From assembly GCF_014650115.1 (NCBI RefSeq), contig NZ_BMUI01000002.1, positions 248,001 through 312,000 of the forward strand: 64,000 bases of DNA. Reading direction: 5' to 3'. A model generated the notes under the pieces. It did no database searches. It saw only the letters and a list, made by a program, of their open reading frames with translations, and had not been told where the DNA came from. The DNA is from Streptomyces olivaceoviridis (GTDB lineage: Bacteria > Actinomycetota > Actinomycetes > Streptomycetales > Streptomycetaceae). Position 1 is the stretch's first letter; each line of letters starts with the position of its first letter. This document shows, in pieces, positions 52,835-62,409 of the stretch. The position numbers and the translations under genes are program-made.

Positions 52835-53224
52835 TCAGGTCTGGGGCCGGCCGTCCTCGACGTGGACGACGTGGAGGTCCCTGCCGTCCCGGTCGCGGCG
52901 GGAACGCCCGAGCATGCCCACGGCCAGGTGCGAGGGGTCCTCGGACTCCTCAAGGGCGACGAAGGTGACGACGTCCGGATGGTGGCCCGTCACCAGCCAG
53001 CCCTCGCCGTTCTTCAGTTCGAGCACACGGAAGTCGCCCGCCGGACCGCCCACGCTCACGGGGCCGTACGCCCGCAGGATCTCGGTGGCCCGGTCGGCGA
53101 GCCCTCCCCCGGGCTCCTCCAGCACCACGCACGTGCCGTGCTCGAACAGCACCCACGGTTTTCCGGATCCGGCGAGGAGACGCCGCCAGGCGTCGATGAG
53201 TGTCTCGGTGTCCACGACGGCCAT
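52835..53224 (-). CDS. Conserved protein of unknown function
   Basis: This 129-residue soluble alpha/beta protein begins MAVVDTETLIDAWRRLLAGSGKPWVLFEHGTCVVL. It contains FRVLELKNGEGWLVTGHHPDVVTFV and ends in charged residues. No catalytic motif is apparent. It starts 15 bases after the end of the 53240-54256 gene on the same strand and is likely co-transcribed with it. Function unknown. Confidence 0.75.
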   Translation of the reverse strand: MAVVDTETLIDAWRRLLAGSGKPWVLFEHGTCVVLEEPGGGLADRATEILRAYGPVSVGGPAGDFRVLELKNGEGWLVTGHHPDVVTFVALEESEDPSHLAVGMLGRSRRDRDGRDLHVVHVEDGRPQT

Positions 53225-53239
53225 CCCATCATGGCGCGC

Positions 53240-54256
53240 TCAGACCTCCCGCCACGCCTCCAGCGCCAGCCCCGGCTCGTCCTTGCGCCGGGTCAGCAGG
53301 AGCCGTCCGGTCGACGGGGACAACGTTGCCGCCACCACCCGGTCCTCCTCGTCCGTCGTGAGGGACACCAGCGCGTCCAGCGGGAGTTCGGGGCCCGACT
53401 CGGTCCACCAGGCGCCCGCCGACTCCATCTCGGTCGGATACGCGGCGAAGGCGACGCGGCGGCTCTCGGTCCGCTGGACCAGCAGGGTGCAGTCGAGGCC
53501 GTCCAGGTCGCAGCGGACCGCCGACACCGGGCCGGGGCCGGCCGCGGGCAGCAGGGTGACCGGCTCGCCGCCCGGACGCCAGGCGCACAGGTCGCCGGAG
53601 GTGCCGGTGTAGAAGACGGTCGTACGCTCCGGGGAGGTGGCCAGGGCGCGCAGGGTGCCCGGGCGGACCGGTGCCTTCAGCGCCTCCTGGAGCACGGGCT
53701 GGGTGCCCGGCTCCTCCTGACGCCAGTACAGCAGGCCCTGCGGGACGGCCGCGTACAGCTCGACCCGGCCGGACTCCCCGGTGACCGCCGCGAGTCCGTC
53801 CTGGACCTCCTTGCCCTTGAGGTCCCGCCAGGGGTCCCAGCCGCCCTTCTCCTTCTGGGCGAGCATGCCGACCCCGCCGCCCTTGTTGCGGACGAAGACA
53901 TGGGCGCGGCCCTGGGCGTCCACCGCGACGGCGGGCGTGCCGGTGCGGTCGCCCTTCTTGTCCGGGTGGCCGACCGGGTGCCAGTCCAGGGCCGCCAGGT
54001 GCGGGCGGAAGTGCGTGGAGTGCACCAGCCCGGACTCGCCCTGGACGGTGGGCCGCCAGGAGACCAGGTGGGCGTAACCGTCGGCGCCCTGGCCGACCGC
54101 CAGGACGGTGTGCAGTTCCTGTTCGCCGCCGACCTTGCGCGGGGCGGACCAGGGGCCGCGGGGGCCGCGCTCCGCCCGGCACAGGACGGCGTCGCCCGAC
54201 AGCTGGTAGACACTGAGCCGGCCGTCTCGGCCGCGGAGGAGCCAGTCGCCGTTCAC
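53240..54256 (-). CDS. Conserved protein, probable beta-propeller fold
   Basis: The 338-residue protein contains recurring blocks of about 40-50 residues ending in Trp or Tyr strands: MNGDWLLRGRDGRLSVYQL, LVSWRPTVQGE, AHVFVRNKGGGVGML, LYAAVPQGLLYWRQ, TVFYTGTSGDLCAWRPGG and LLVQRTESRRVAFAAYP. These fit beta-propeller blades like those of sialidase/PLL-type folds. There is no signal peptide, so it appears cytoplasmic. Paired with the downstream small gene. Function not recognised. Confidence 0.75.
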   Translation of the reverse strand: MNGDWLLRGRDGRLSVYQLSGDAVLCRAERGPRGPWSAPRKVGGEQELHTVLAVGQGADGYAHLVSWRPTVQGESGLVHSTHFRPHLAALDWHPVGHPDKKGDRTGTPAVAVDAQGRAHVFVRNKGGGVGMLAQKEKGGWDPWRDLKGKEVQDGLAAVTGESGRVELYAAVPQGLLYWRQEEPGTQPVLQEALKAPVRPGTLRALATSPERTTVFYTGTSGDLCAWRPGGEPVTLLPAAGPGPVSAVRCDLDGLDCTLLVQRTESRRVAFAAYPTEMESAGAWWTESGPELPLDALVSLTTDEEDRVVAATLSPSTGRLLLTRRKDEPGLALEAWREV

Positions 54257-54329
54257 CGGTTCACTTTAAGCCGCTCGGTACCGGCCCCGGGGCCCGGCCC
54301 CCGGCCACGGTCATGGGACCCTGGGGTGC

Positions 54330-54725
54330 ATGACCGACCCCCTCGGCCCCGGTTCCCCCGCCCCCTCCCCCCTGCTCGTCGTGGTGGACGGCGCGAACGT
54401 CGTCGGGTCGCGGCCCGACGGCTGGTGGCGGGACCGCAAGGGGGCGGCCGAGCGGCTGCGGGACCGGCTGGCGAACGAGGGCCTGCCCGGGCACCCGGGG
54501 CCCGTGGAGATCGTGCTCGTGGTCGAGGGCGCGGCCCGGGGCGTGGCGTCCGTACCGGGCGTGCGGGTGGAGTCGGCGCCGGGCAGCGGGGACGACCGGA
54601 TCGTGGAGCTGACCGCCGAGCACGCCGGCCGGTCCCGTCTGGTGGTGACCGCCGACCGCGAACTGCGCCGCCGCGTGACGGCCCTGGGCGCGGAGGTGAC
54701 GGGCCCCCGCGCGGTCCTGGACTGA
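54330..54725 (+). CDS. NYN/PIN-like domain protein
   Basis: The 131-residue product has a PIN/NYN nuclease-like pattern: LVVVDGANVVGSRPDGWW (first Asp), GSGDDRIVELTAEHA (acidic pair) and LVVTADRELRRRVTALGAEV (final Asp). It is similar in layout to YacP-like RNA nucleases. Some Streptomyces homologues are called NTP pyrophosphohydrolase, which the motifs do not support. Stand-alone gene between two leftward operons. Confidence 0.8.
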   Translation: MTDPLGPGSPAPSPLLVVVDGANVVGSRPDGWWRDRKGAAERLRDRLANEGLPGHPGPVEIVLVVEGAARGVASVPGVRVESAPGSGDDRIVELTAEHAGRSRLVVTADRELRRRVTALGAEVTGPRAVLD

Positions 54726-54824
54726 GCGGCACCACCCGTTCACGGGACCAGGGAGCCGTCCGCCGGCACCCGCCCCCGGCGCCCGCAGGGCCACCGCCGT
54801 CCCGTCGGCACAGCGGCCTCGCCG

Positions 54825-56288
54825 TCAGCCCTCCGGCACCCGGGCGTACAGGACCGCGCCGTCCACCCGGGCCACCTCGGTGTAACCCGCCGTCAGCAGG
54901 CGGTGCAGGGTGGGCAGTCGGGCGGGGGCGTACGGCTTGCCGCGGGAGTCGTCGACGACCAGGGCGGGGGCGTGCGCGGTCATCTCGCGCCGGAAGACCG
55001 GCCAGGCACCGGCGACGGCGTACTTCTCGCCGACCTGGGGGCCGTCCCGGCCGCCGCTGTAGTTGGTGAGCAGGCCCGCGGTGAGGTAGCGGGTGGCGGG
55101 GGTGCGGCCGGCCAGCCAGTACGTCTCCGGGTGTATCCCCCAGACGAGGACCCGGTCGGCGGGTGCCGTGCGGTGCGCGAGGGCCGCCGCCAGCCGTTCG
55201 GCGTGCGCGAGGTCGGGGCGCGGGGCGAACAGGCCCCAGCCGACGAAGAGGGCGCAGCAGCAGGCCGAGGTGAGTACGGCGGCCGGGTGCCCGTCCCGGG
55301 GCAGGACGTGCAGCGCGGCGGTGGCCAGCAGGGCGAGCGGCGGGGTGAGTTGCAGGTAGTAGTGGCCGAAGAAGTGGCAGCCGAGGGCCACGGCGACCGC
55401 CGAGGAGGCCAGCCACAGCCAGAGCCACACGTCGGCCGCTTTGGCGCGGGCACCCCGCAGGGCCCGTACGACCGGCGGGAGCAGCCCCGCCGACGCCACC
55501 GCCAGGATCGCGGTGTTGGTCAGCGCGCGGACCAGGACGTGGAGTTCGGAGCCGGTGACGGAGGCGTAGGCGGTGGAGCCGGTCACCGTCCAGAACAGGA
55601 AGCCGGCCGGGTCCGTCGCCAGGGCCGCGCCGAGCACGGGCAGGGCGCAGCCGGCCGCGAGCCGTGGCAGGCCCGCGCGGGTGCCGCCCCGCTGGTGCAG
55701 CAGCCAGGCCACCGGCAGCAGCACCGCACCGCCGGTCTGCTTGGTGAGGAACGCGGCGGCGACGGCGACCCCGGCGGCGCCCCAGCGCCCCCGGTCGGCA
55801 CACCACAGGGCGGCGACCGTCCAGGGCAGCATGAAGACCTCGAAGGTGGCGGCCTGCGCGTCCTCGGGGTTGAGCCCGACGGAGACCAGCAGGTACAGCA
55901 CCCCGGCGGTGCGGCCGGCGCGCTCGCCCCAGCGGCGGCGGGCCAGGGAGGCCAGCAGGACGGCGGTGAGCAGCTGGGCGAGGACGGCGAGCACCCGCAG
56001 CGGGGTCAGGGAGCCGGAGCCGCAGAGCGCGAACGCGGCCTGGTAGAGCCAGGGCAGCAGCGGCGGCTTGCGGTCGACGACCGTGTCGTACAGCTCCCCG
56101 CCCTGGGCGAGCAGCCGCGCCTGTACGGCGAGGAAGCCCTCGTCCGGGTTCCACAGCGGTCGGCGGAAGGAGGGGATCCGGGTGACGCAGGCCAGGGTCG
56201 CCAGGAGGGGCAGCAGCCGCGCCCAGTACGCCGTCCGGGTGACCGTGGTCCGTGCGGGGGCGAGCGGGGCGGCGAGCATGGTCCGCAC
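54825..56288 (-). CDS. GT-C fold membrane glycosyltransferase (ArnT/PMT-like)
   Basis: This 487-residue protein has about ten to eleven hydrophobic segments. The first periplasmic loop carries the acidic motif of lipid-linked sugar transferases, LWNPDEGFLAVQARLLAQGGELYDTVVDRKPPLLPWLYQA. It probably moves a sugar from a polyprenyl phosphate donor onto a cell-surface acceptor. The acceptor cannot be inferred. ATG at 56288; another ATG three codons later. It lies downstream of the amino-acid permease, same direction. Confidence 0.85.
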   Translation of the reverse strand: MRTMLAAPLAPARTTVTRTAYWARLLPLLATLACVTRIPSFRRPLWNPDEGFLAVQARLLAQGGELYDTVVDRKPPLLPWLYQAAFALCGSGSLTPLRVLAVLAQLLTAVLLASLARRRWGERAGRTAGVLYLLVSVGLNPEDAQAATFEVFMLPWTVAALWCADRGRWGAAGVAVAAAFLTKQTGGAVLLPVAWLLHQRGGTRAGLPRLAAGCALPVLGAALATDPAGFLFWTVTGSTAYASVTGSELHVLVRALTNTAILAVASAGLLPPVVRALRGARAKAADVWLWLWLASSAVAVALGCHFFGHYYLQLTPPLALLATAALHVLPRDGHPAAVLTSACCCALFVGWGLFAPRPDLAHAERLAAALAHRTAPADRVLVWGIHPETYWLAGRTPATRYLTAGLLTNYSGGRDGPQVGEKYAVAGAWPVFRREMTAHAPALVVDDSRGKPYAPARLPTLHRLLTAGYTEVARVDGAVLYARVPEG

Positions 56289-56351
56289 GCTATCCGGCCC
56301 CGCCGTCCCAGCCGAAGCGGGACATACGGGACCGGGGCGCGAGTGTGCGGG

Positions 56352-57872
56352 TTACCCGGTCGCCTTCGGCGGGCGCGCGGCCTCGCCGGCCGTGGTCCCC
56401 TCGCGCCGGGCGAGGCGGCTGTGCGAGCGGCCGTAGAGGAAGTAGACGAAGAAGCCGATGACCATCCAGACGGCGAACCGGATCCAGGTCTCGGCGGGCA
56501 GGTTGAGCATCAGCCACAGCGAGGCGCACACGGACAGGATCGGGACGACCGGGACCCACGGGGTGCGGAAGGCGCGGTGCAGGTCCGGGCGGGACTTGCG
56601 CAGGATGATGACGCTGAGGGCGACGACGATGAACGCGAACAGCGTGCCGATGTTCACCAGTTCGGCGAGTTCGCTGAGGCTGGTGAAGCCCGCGACGATC
56701 GCGATGACGCCGCCGAGCAGGATGGTGGACCGGTACGGGGTGCGGAACCGCGGGTGGGTGTGCGAGAAGAAGCGGGGCAACAGCCCGTCGCGGCTCATGG
56801 CGAAGAAGACCCGGGACTGGCCGAGCAGCAGGATCATGCACACCGTGGTCAGGCCGACGGCGGCGCCGAAGCTGATCAGGCCCGCGTACCAGGGGTGCCC
56901 GGTGGCCTTGAACGCGTCGGCGAGGGGCGCCTTCACGGACAGCGCGCTGTACTTCTGCATGCCGGTGACGACGATCGACACGGCGACGTACAGGGCGGTG
57001 CAGATGATCAGGGAGCCGAGGATGCCGCGCGGGACGTCGCGCTGCGGGTTGCGGGTCTCCTCGGCGGCGGTGGCGACGACGTCGAAGCCGATGAACGCGA
57101 AGAAGACCACGGAGGCCGCGGTGAAGATGCCCATGACGCCGAAGTGCGAGGGCGCCCAGCCGATCATCAGCTGGATCAGGGGGGCCTTGAGGTTCCCGCC
57201 CGCCTCGGCGGACTGCGCCTTCGGGATGAAGGGGTCGTAGTTCCCGCTCTTCACGAAGAAGGCACCCGCGATGATCACGACGAGGACGACGGCCACCTTG
57301 ACCGCGACGACCACGGAGGTGACCCGTGCGGACAGCTTCATGCCGATGACGAGGATGGCGGTGAGCACCAGGACGAGGGCCGCGGCGAGGATGTCGAAGC
57401 CGAAGCCGGTGGCGCCGTCCCGGCCGGAGAGGGCCTCGGGCAGGTGCCAGCCCGCGTTGTCGAGCAGCGAGGCTATGTAGCCGGACCATCCGACCGCGAC
57501 CACGGCCGTGCCGAGCGCCAGTTCCAGGACGAGGTCCCAGCCGATGATCCAGGCGGGGAGTTCGCCGAGCGAGGCGTAGGAGAAGGTGTAGGCGGAGCCC
57601 GCCACGGGGACGGTGGAGGCGAACTCGGCGTAGCAGAGGGCGGCGAGCGCGCAGACGACACCGGCCACGACGAAGGACAGCGACACGGCGGGGCCGGCGG
57701 TGTTCTTCGCCGCCGTGCCGGTGAGGACGAAGATGCCGGTGCCGATGATGACACCGACGCCGAACACGGTCAGATCGAGGGCGGTCAGCGACTTCTTGAG
57801 CGAGTGTTCGGGTTCCTCGGTGTCCAGGATGGACTGCTCGACGTTTTTCGTCCGGAACAGCGCGTTGCTCAC
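56352..57872 (-). CDS. APC family amino acid permease (cationic amino acid transporter type)
   Basis: The 506-residue product has twelve or more hydrophobic segments. LTVFGVGVIIGTGIFVLTGTAA (about 34-55) is the helix-1 substrate/sodium site motif of APC transporters. FSYASLGELPAWIIGWDLVLELAL and FFAFIGFDVVATAAEETRNPQRDVP follow, typical of the CAT/YfnA group. Substrate probably an amino acid, type unknown. The GTG at 57872 is preceded by GGAGG at good spacing and begins SNALFRTKNVE. Confidence 0.92.
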   Translation of the reverse strand: MSNALFRTKNVEQSILDTEEPEHSLKKSLTALDLTVFGVGVIIGTGIFVLTGTAAKNTAGPAVSLSFVVAGVVCALAALCYAEFASTVPVAGSAYTFSYASLGELPAWIIGWDLVLELALGTAVVAVGWSGYIASLLDNAGWHLPEALSGRDGATGFGFDILAAALVLVLTAILVIGMKLSARVTSVVVAVKVAVVLVVIIAGAFFVKSGNYDPFIPKAQSAEAGGNLKAPLIQLMIGWAPSHFGVMGIFTAASVVFFAFIGFDVVATAAEETRNPQRDVPRGILGSLIICTALYVAVSIVVTGMQKYSALSVKAPLADAFKATGHPWYAGLISFGAAVGLTTVCMILLLGQSRVFFAMSRDGLLPRFFSHTHPRFRTPYRSTILLGGVIAIVAGFTSLSELAELVNIGTLFAFIVVALSVIILRKSRPDLHRAFRTPWVPVVPILSVCASLWLMLNLPAETWIRFAVWMVIGFFVYFLYGRSHSRLARREGTTAGEAARPPKATG

Positions 57873-57967
57873 GTACCTACCTCCCACGCTTGTGAGACCT
57901 CGATATGGCTCAACATGATCGAGAGGGCCTGGGAGCGTATTCCCCGGCACAGGCAGGTTCACGCAAA

Positions 57968-58009
57968 CGGGCCGCTTCCGCCACCGGGAGAAGCGGCGGA
58001 ACCGGCCCG
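57968..58009 (-). terminator. Hairpin terminator of dxs
   Basis: A 15-bp stem with one mismatch (57968-57982 with 57995-58009) lies 13 bases beyond the dxs stop and is followed on the minus strand by GTTTGCG. Confidence 0.75.
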
Positions 58010-58021
58010 TGGAGGCGGTTT

Positions 58022-59950
58022 CTAGTCGCGCGCGGGCTCCACGGAGTCCACGGCACCCGCCGTACGGTCGAACCGCCCGTCCAGCTTGGAGACGAGCCCG
58101 GTGACCTGTCGGGCGATGTCGGGCGCGGTCAGCCCGATCTCGGCCATGACCTCGGCGCGGGAGGCGTGGTCGAGGAAGCGCGGCGGGATGCCGAAGTCGC
58201 GCAGCGGCACGTCCACGCCCGCGTCCCTGAGGGCCTGGGCGACGGCGGAGCCGACACCGCCGACTCGGCTGTTGTCCTCGACGGTGACGACGACCCGGTG
58301 CCGTTCGGCAAGCGGGGCCATGGCCTCGTCGACGGGCTTGACCCAGCGGGGGTCGACCACGGTGGTGGAGATGCCCTGCTTGTTCAGCAGTTCCGCGATC
58401 TCCAGGCACATCGGGGCGAGCGCGCCGACGGAGACCAGCAGCACGTCCGGCCGGTCGGTGCCCGGCTCCCGGAGCACGTCCATGCCGCCGATCCGGCCCA
58501 CGGCGGGTACGGCGGGGCCGACGGCGCCCTTGGAGAAGCGCACCACGGTCGGCGCGTCGTCGACGGCGACGGCCTCGCGCAACTGGGCCCGCACCTGGTC
58601 GGCGTCGCGCGGCGCGGCGAGCCGCAGCCCCGGCACCACCTGGAGGATCGACATGTCCCACATGCCGTTGTGCGAGGCGCCGTCGGTGCCGGTGACGCCG
58701 GCCCGGTCGAGCACGAAGGTGACACCGCACTTGTGCAGGGCCACGTCCATGAGGACCTGGTCGAAGGCGCGGTTGAGGAAGGTGGCGTACACGGCGAAGA
58801 CCGGGTGGAGCCCGGCGTAGGCGAGGCCGGCGGCGGAGACGGCGCCGTGCTGCTCGGCGATCCCGACGTCGTACACCCGCTCGGGGAACCGCTTGGCGAA
58901 CTTGTCGAGGCCCACGGGCTGGAGCATGGCCGCCGTGATGGCGACGACGTCCTCGCGCTCCTCGCCGAGCCTGACCATCTCCTCGCCGAAGACCGAGGTC
59001 CAGTCGGCGCCGGAGGAGGCGATCGGCAGCCCGGTGTCGGGGTGGATCTTGCCGACGGCGTGGAACCGGTCGGCCTCGTCCTGGAGGGCGGGCTGGTAGC
59101 CGCGGCCCTTCTCGGTCAGGCAGTGCACGATCACCGGCCCGCCGAAGCGCTTGGCCCGGGCCAGCGCCGACTCCAGCGCCTCGATGTCGTGGCCGTCGAT
59201 CGGGCCGACGTACTTCAGGCCGAGGTCCTCGAACATGCCCTGCGGGGCGATGAAGTCCTTCAGCCCCTTCTTGGCGCCGTGCAGGGTCTCGTACAGCGGT
59301 TTGCCGACGACCGGGGTGCGGTCGAGGATGTCCTTCGTCCGCGCCAGGAAGCGCTCGTAGCCGTCGGTGGTGCGCAGGGTGGCCAGGTGGTTGGCGAGCC
59401 CGCCGATGGTGGGGGCGTACGACCGCTCGTTGTCGTTGACGACGATGACCAGCGGCCGGTCCCTGGCCTCGGCGATGTTGTTGAGCGCCTCCCAGGCCAT
59501 ACCGCCTGTCAGGGCCCCGTCACCGATGACGGCGACGACATGGCTGTCCCGTCGGCGCAGCTGGTTGGCCTTGGCGATGCCGTCGGCCCAGCCGAGCACG
59601 GTGGAGGCGTGGCTGTTCTCGATGACGTCGTGCTCGGACTCGGCCTGCGAGGGGTAGCCCGACAGGCCGCCCTTCATCTTCAGCCGGGAGAAGTCCTGCC
59701 GGCCGGTGAGCAGCTTGTGCACGTAGGACTGGTGGCCGGTGTCCCACAGCACCTTGTCCTTCGGGGACTCGAAGACCCGGTGCAGGGCGATGGTCAGCTC
59801 CACCACACCGAGGTTGGGGCCCAGGTGCCCGCCGGTCTTGGAGACCTCCTGGACGAGGAAGGTCCGGATCTCCTCCGCCAGCTGGTCCAGCTCCTCCAGG
59901 CTGAGCCGGTCCAGATCGCGCGGTCCCCTGATTCGGGTCAGCAGCGGCAC
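58022..59950 (-). CDS. dxs: 1-deoxy-D-xylulose-5-phosphate synthase
   Basis: This 642-residue thiamine-diphosphate enzyme has [21 protein letters not shown], the ThDP motif [17 protein letters not shown], and VGPIDGHD. The transketolase-like pyrimidine domain has [20 protein letters not shown], and the C-terminal domain has [11 protein letters not shown]. It condenses pyruvate and glyceraldehyde 3-phosphate, the first step of the MEP isoprenoid pathway. The GTG at 59950 ([13 protein letters not shown]) has AAGGAGG upstream; a longer reading from 60052 adds 34 residues without family similarity. Confidence 0.96.
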   Translation of the reverse strand: MPLLTRIRGPRDLDRLSLEELDQLAEEIRTFLVQEVSKTGGHLGPNLGVVELTIALHRVFESPKDKVLWDTGHQSYVHKLLTGRQDFSRLKMKGGLSGYPSQAESEHDVIENSHASTVLGWADGIAKANQLRRRDSHVVAVIGDGALTGGMAWEALNNIAEARDRPLVIVVNDNERSYAPTIGGLANHLATLRTTDGYERFLARTKDILDRTPVVGKPLYETLHGAKKGLKDFIAPQGMFEDLGLKYVGPIDGHDIEALESALARAKRFGGPVIVHCLTEKGRGYQPALQDEADRFHAVGKIHPDTGLPIASSGADWTSVFGEEMVRLGEEREDVVAITAAMLQPVGLDKFAKRFPERVYDVGIAEQHGAVSAAGLAYAGLHPVFAVYATFLNRAFDQVLMDVALHKCGVTFVLDRAGVTGTDGASHNGMWDMSILQVVPGLRLAAPRDADQVRAQLREAVAVDDAPTVVRFSKGAVGPAVPAVGRIGGMDVLREPGTDRPDVLLVSVGALAPMCLEIAELLNKQGISTTVVDPRWVKPVDEAMAPLAERHRVVVTVEDNSRVGGVGSAVAQALRDAGVDVPLRDFGIPPRFLDHASRAEVMAEIGLTAPDIARQVTGLVSKLDGRFDRTAGAVDSVEPARD

Positions 59951-60088
59951 CCGTGCCTCCTTGCAGTAGAGCTGATCGAGCTGTTGCCGGGCTTGGACGA
60001 GTCTAATGTTCCGTCCGCACGCCCGATGGCCGGGCGGGGGGTCATGACTCACGCGAACGGCTGTACCCGTGTGGCCGGCCCGGACACG

Positions 60089-60125
60089 CCCTTGCCCGGC
60101 ACCGTGGGACGGTGCCGGGCAAGGG
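60089..60125 (-). terminator. Hairpin terminator of the xylose-type ABC operon
   Basis: A perfect 15-bp stem (60089-60103 with 60111-60125) with a 7-base loop starts 17 bases after the permease stop and separates the operon from dxs. Confidence 0.8.
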
Positions 60126-60142
60126 TGGTGCGTCGGGTGCGC

Positions 60143-61423
60143 TCAGGCGCGGCCGGCCGACTTCTGGGTCTTGCGGGTGATCGAGTCGATGACGACCGTG
60201 GCGAGGAGCACGCCACCGGTGATCATGTACTGGATCGGGGTGGCGATGCCCTGGAGGGCGAGGCCGTACTGGATCGACGTGATCACGAGGACACCGAGCA
60301 GCGCGTTCCAGGTGCGGCCCCGGCCGCCGAAGAGGCTGGTGCCGCCGATGACGGCCGCGGCGATGACGTTCATCAGCAGGTCGCCGGAGCCGGCGCTCTG
60401 GTTGGCGGCAGCGATCTTGGAGGCCCAGAACAGACCGCCGACCGAGGCGAAGAAGCCCGCGATGGCGAAGACCGAGACGCGCACCAGGGTGACGTTGATA
60501 CCGGCGCGGCGGGACGCCTCCACGCTGCCGCCGAGCGCGAAGACCTTGCGGCCGTACGCGGTGCGGCGCAGCACGAAGTCGCTGCCGACCAGGACGATCG
60601 CGAAGAGCAGCACCGCGAGCGGCAGACCCTTGTACTGGTTGAACATGACCGCGACGCCGAACGCGGCGACCGCGAGCAGCACGGTGCGCAGCACGATGTC
60701 GCTGAGCGGGCGGGACGGGATGCCCGCGAGCGCGCGGCGGCGGTTGCCGAGGAAGGCCGACAGGAAGTATCCGGCGACCGCGACGAAGGCCAGGAGGTAG
60801 GCGGCGGCCACGTCCGAGAAGTAGTACGTGGTGAGCTTGCCGACCACGCCGTCGCCGTCGATGTTGATCGTGCCGTTCGAGCCCAGGATCTGGAGCATGA
60901 AGCCGTTCCAGAACAGCAGGCCGGCCAGGGTCACCGCGAACGCGGGCGCGCCGATCCGGGCGAAGAAGAAGCCGTGCAGGGCACCGATGACCGCGCCGGC
61001 CGCGAGGGCGGCGAGGACGGCGAGCCACTCGTTGACGCCGTGCGTGACGCTCATCACGGCGGTGATCGCCGAGGAGACACCGGAGACGGAGCCGACGGAG
61101 AGGTCGATCTCGCCGAGCAGCAGCACGAAGATGATGCCGACCGACATCATGCCGGTGGCCACCATGGCGACGAAGATGTTGTTGAGGTTCTCCGCGCCGA
61201 GGAAGGCGGAGTTCAGGCTCTGGAAGATCGCGCAGATGGCGATGAGGCCGACCACGACCGGCAGGGCGCCGAGGTCGCCGGCGCGCATCTTGCGCTTGAA
61301 CTCGGTGACGTAGCCCGCGAAGCCCTGCTCGCGCACGAGCAGGCGGGGGTCGACGGCGGGGGCGGCGTCGGCCGCGACGGCGGGCGCGTCGACGGGCTCG
61401 GCCTGGGTCTTGTCGATGCTCAC
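60143..61423 (-). CDS. xylH: Xylose-type sugar ABC transporter permease
   Basis: This 426-residue permease of the RbsC/XylH family has about ten membrane segments. MSVGIIFVLLLGEIDLSVGSVSG and the cytoplasmic coupling sequence GRKVFALGGSVEASRRAGINV are its hallmarks. LGSNGTINIDGDG is an extracytoplasmic loop seen in XylH-like members. It is the membrane subunit for the sugar system encoded upstream; its start overlaps the ATPase stop by 4 bases. Confidence 0.9.
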   Translation of the reverse strand: MSIDKTQAEPVDAPAVAADAAPAVDPRLLVREQGFAGYVTEFKRKMRAGDLGALPVVVGLIAICAIFQSLNSAFLGAENLNNIFVAMVATGMMSVGIIFVLLLGEIDLSVGSVSGVSSAITAVMSVTHGVNEWLAVLAALAAGAVIGALHGFFFARIGAPAFAVTLAGLLFWNGFMLQILGSNGTINIDGDGVVGKLTTYYFSDVAAAYLLAFVAVAGYFLSAFLGNRRRALAGIPSRPLSDIVLRTVLLAVAAFGVAVMFNQYKGLPLAVLLFAIVLVGSDFVLRRTAYGRKVFALGGSVEASRRAGINVTLVRVSVFAIAGFFASVGGLFWASKIAAANQSAGSGDLLMNVIAAAVIGGTSLFGGRGRTWNALLGVLVITSIQYGLALQGIATPIQYMITGGVLLATVVIDSITRKTQKSAGRA

Positions 61424-62211
61424 TTCTGAGCCTCCGCGGTGGTGCGCGCCGCACGACGGGTCACGGCGTTGTCCGTGGCGCCGGTGATGGCGGAGATGAT
61501 CTCTTCCTGCGAGGTGGTCTTGACCTCGAACACGCCGTTGTTGCGACCGAGCCGCAGGACGGCGACCTTGTCGGCGACGGCCTTCACGTCGGCCATGTTG
61601 TGGCTGATGAGGATGACCGCGAGGCCGCGCTCGCGCAGCCGCTCGACGAGGTCGAGGACCTGGGCGGTCTGCTCGACGCCGAGGGCGGCCGTCGGCTCGT
61701 CGAGGATGACCAGCTTGGGCTCGCCGAGCATGGAGCGGGCGATGGCCACGACCTGGCGCTGACCGCCGGAGAGCGACGCGATCGGGATGCGCACGCTGGG
61801 GATGCGGATGGAGAGCGTCTGGAGCAGCTCGCGCGAGCGGCGCTCCATCTCGACCTCGTCCAGGACACCGCGGCGCTTGATCTCACGGCCGAGGAACAGG
61901 TTGCCCACGACGTCGATGTTGTCGCACAGGGCGAGGTCCTGGTAGACCGTCGCGATGCCCAGGTTCTGGGCGTCGTGCGGCCGGTTGACCGTGACGGGGC
62001 TGCCCTCCCACTCGATGACACCGTCATCGATGGGGTGCACACCCGCGATCGTCTTGACAAGGGTGGACTTGCCGGCGCCGTTGTCGCCGACGAGGGCAAC
62101 CACCTCTCCGGCGTGGACCTCAAGCTCTACGTCGGTGAGCGCCTGAACGGCACCGAATCGCTTGGAGACCCCGCGCAACGCCAGCACGGGCGTAGCGGAC
62201 ACGTGAACCAT
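61420..62211 (-). CDS. xylG: Xylose-type sugar ABC transporter ATPase (single domain)
   Basis: The 263-residue ATPase has Walker A GDNGAGKSTLVKTIAG (about 42-57), Q-loop YQDLALCDNIDVVGNLFLG, signature LSGGQRQVVAIARSML, Walker B LVILDEPTAALG and switch His ISHNMADV. Textbook XylG/RbsA proteins are about 500 residues with two ATPase domains; this one has a single domain, like the FrcA subgroup, so it must dimerise. It follows the binding-protein gene after a strong hairpin and overlaps the permease start. Confidence 0.9.
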   Translation of the reverse strand: MVHVSATPVLALRGVSKRFGAVQALTDVELEVHAGEVVALVGDNGAGKSTLVKTIAGVHPIDDGVIEWEGSPVTVNRPHDAQNLGIATVYQDLALCDNIDVVGNLFLGREIKRRGVLDEVEMERRSRELLQTLSIRIPSVRIPIASLSGGQRQVVAIARSMLGEPKLVILDEPTAALGVEQTAQVLDLVERLRERGLAVILISHNMADVKAVADKVAVLRLGRNNGVFEVKTTSQEEIISAITGATDNAVTRRAARTTAEAQK

Positions 62212-62275
62212 CTCCTTCGCCGCCCGAGCCTGACCCCGGCGGGAGGTTGAACATGAAGAGTGAGGGGCGTTCCGT

Positions 62276-62323
62276 CCGGCGCCCCGCCGTTGTGCTGCGG
62301 GGCTGTCGGCGGCGGGGCGCCGG
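62276..62323 (-). terminator. Intercistronic hairpin between xylF and xylG
   Basis: A perfect 14-bp GC stem (62276-62289 with 62310-62323) with a 20-base loop lies 87 bases past the binding-protein stop and 65 bases before the ATPase start. It is probably a partial terminator or RNA stabiliser that keeps binding protein in excess over the membrane subunits. Confidence 0.65.
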
Positions 62324-62409
62324 ACGTGCCGGCACGGGGCGCGCGGACAGTGGGCGCGCGCCTGCCGTGCAGGCCGGCGGAGCCGCCGCCGAGGCGGCCC
62401 CGGGGGGTG

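Noticed and set aside
57905..61429. Very long rightward open frame (over 1100 codons) opposite dxs and xylH
   Set aside because: It is antisense to two clear genes, extremely rich in Asp/Gly/Val/His from reversed codons, and has no domain. High-GC DNA produces such frames routinely.
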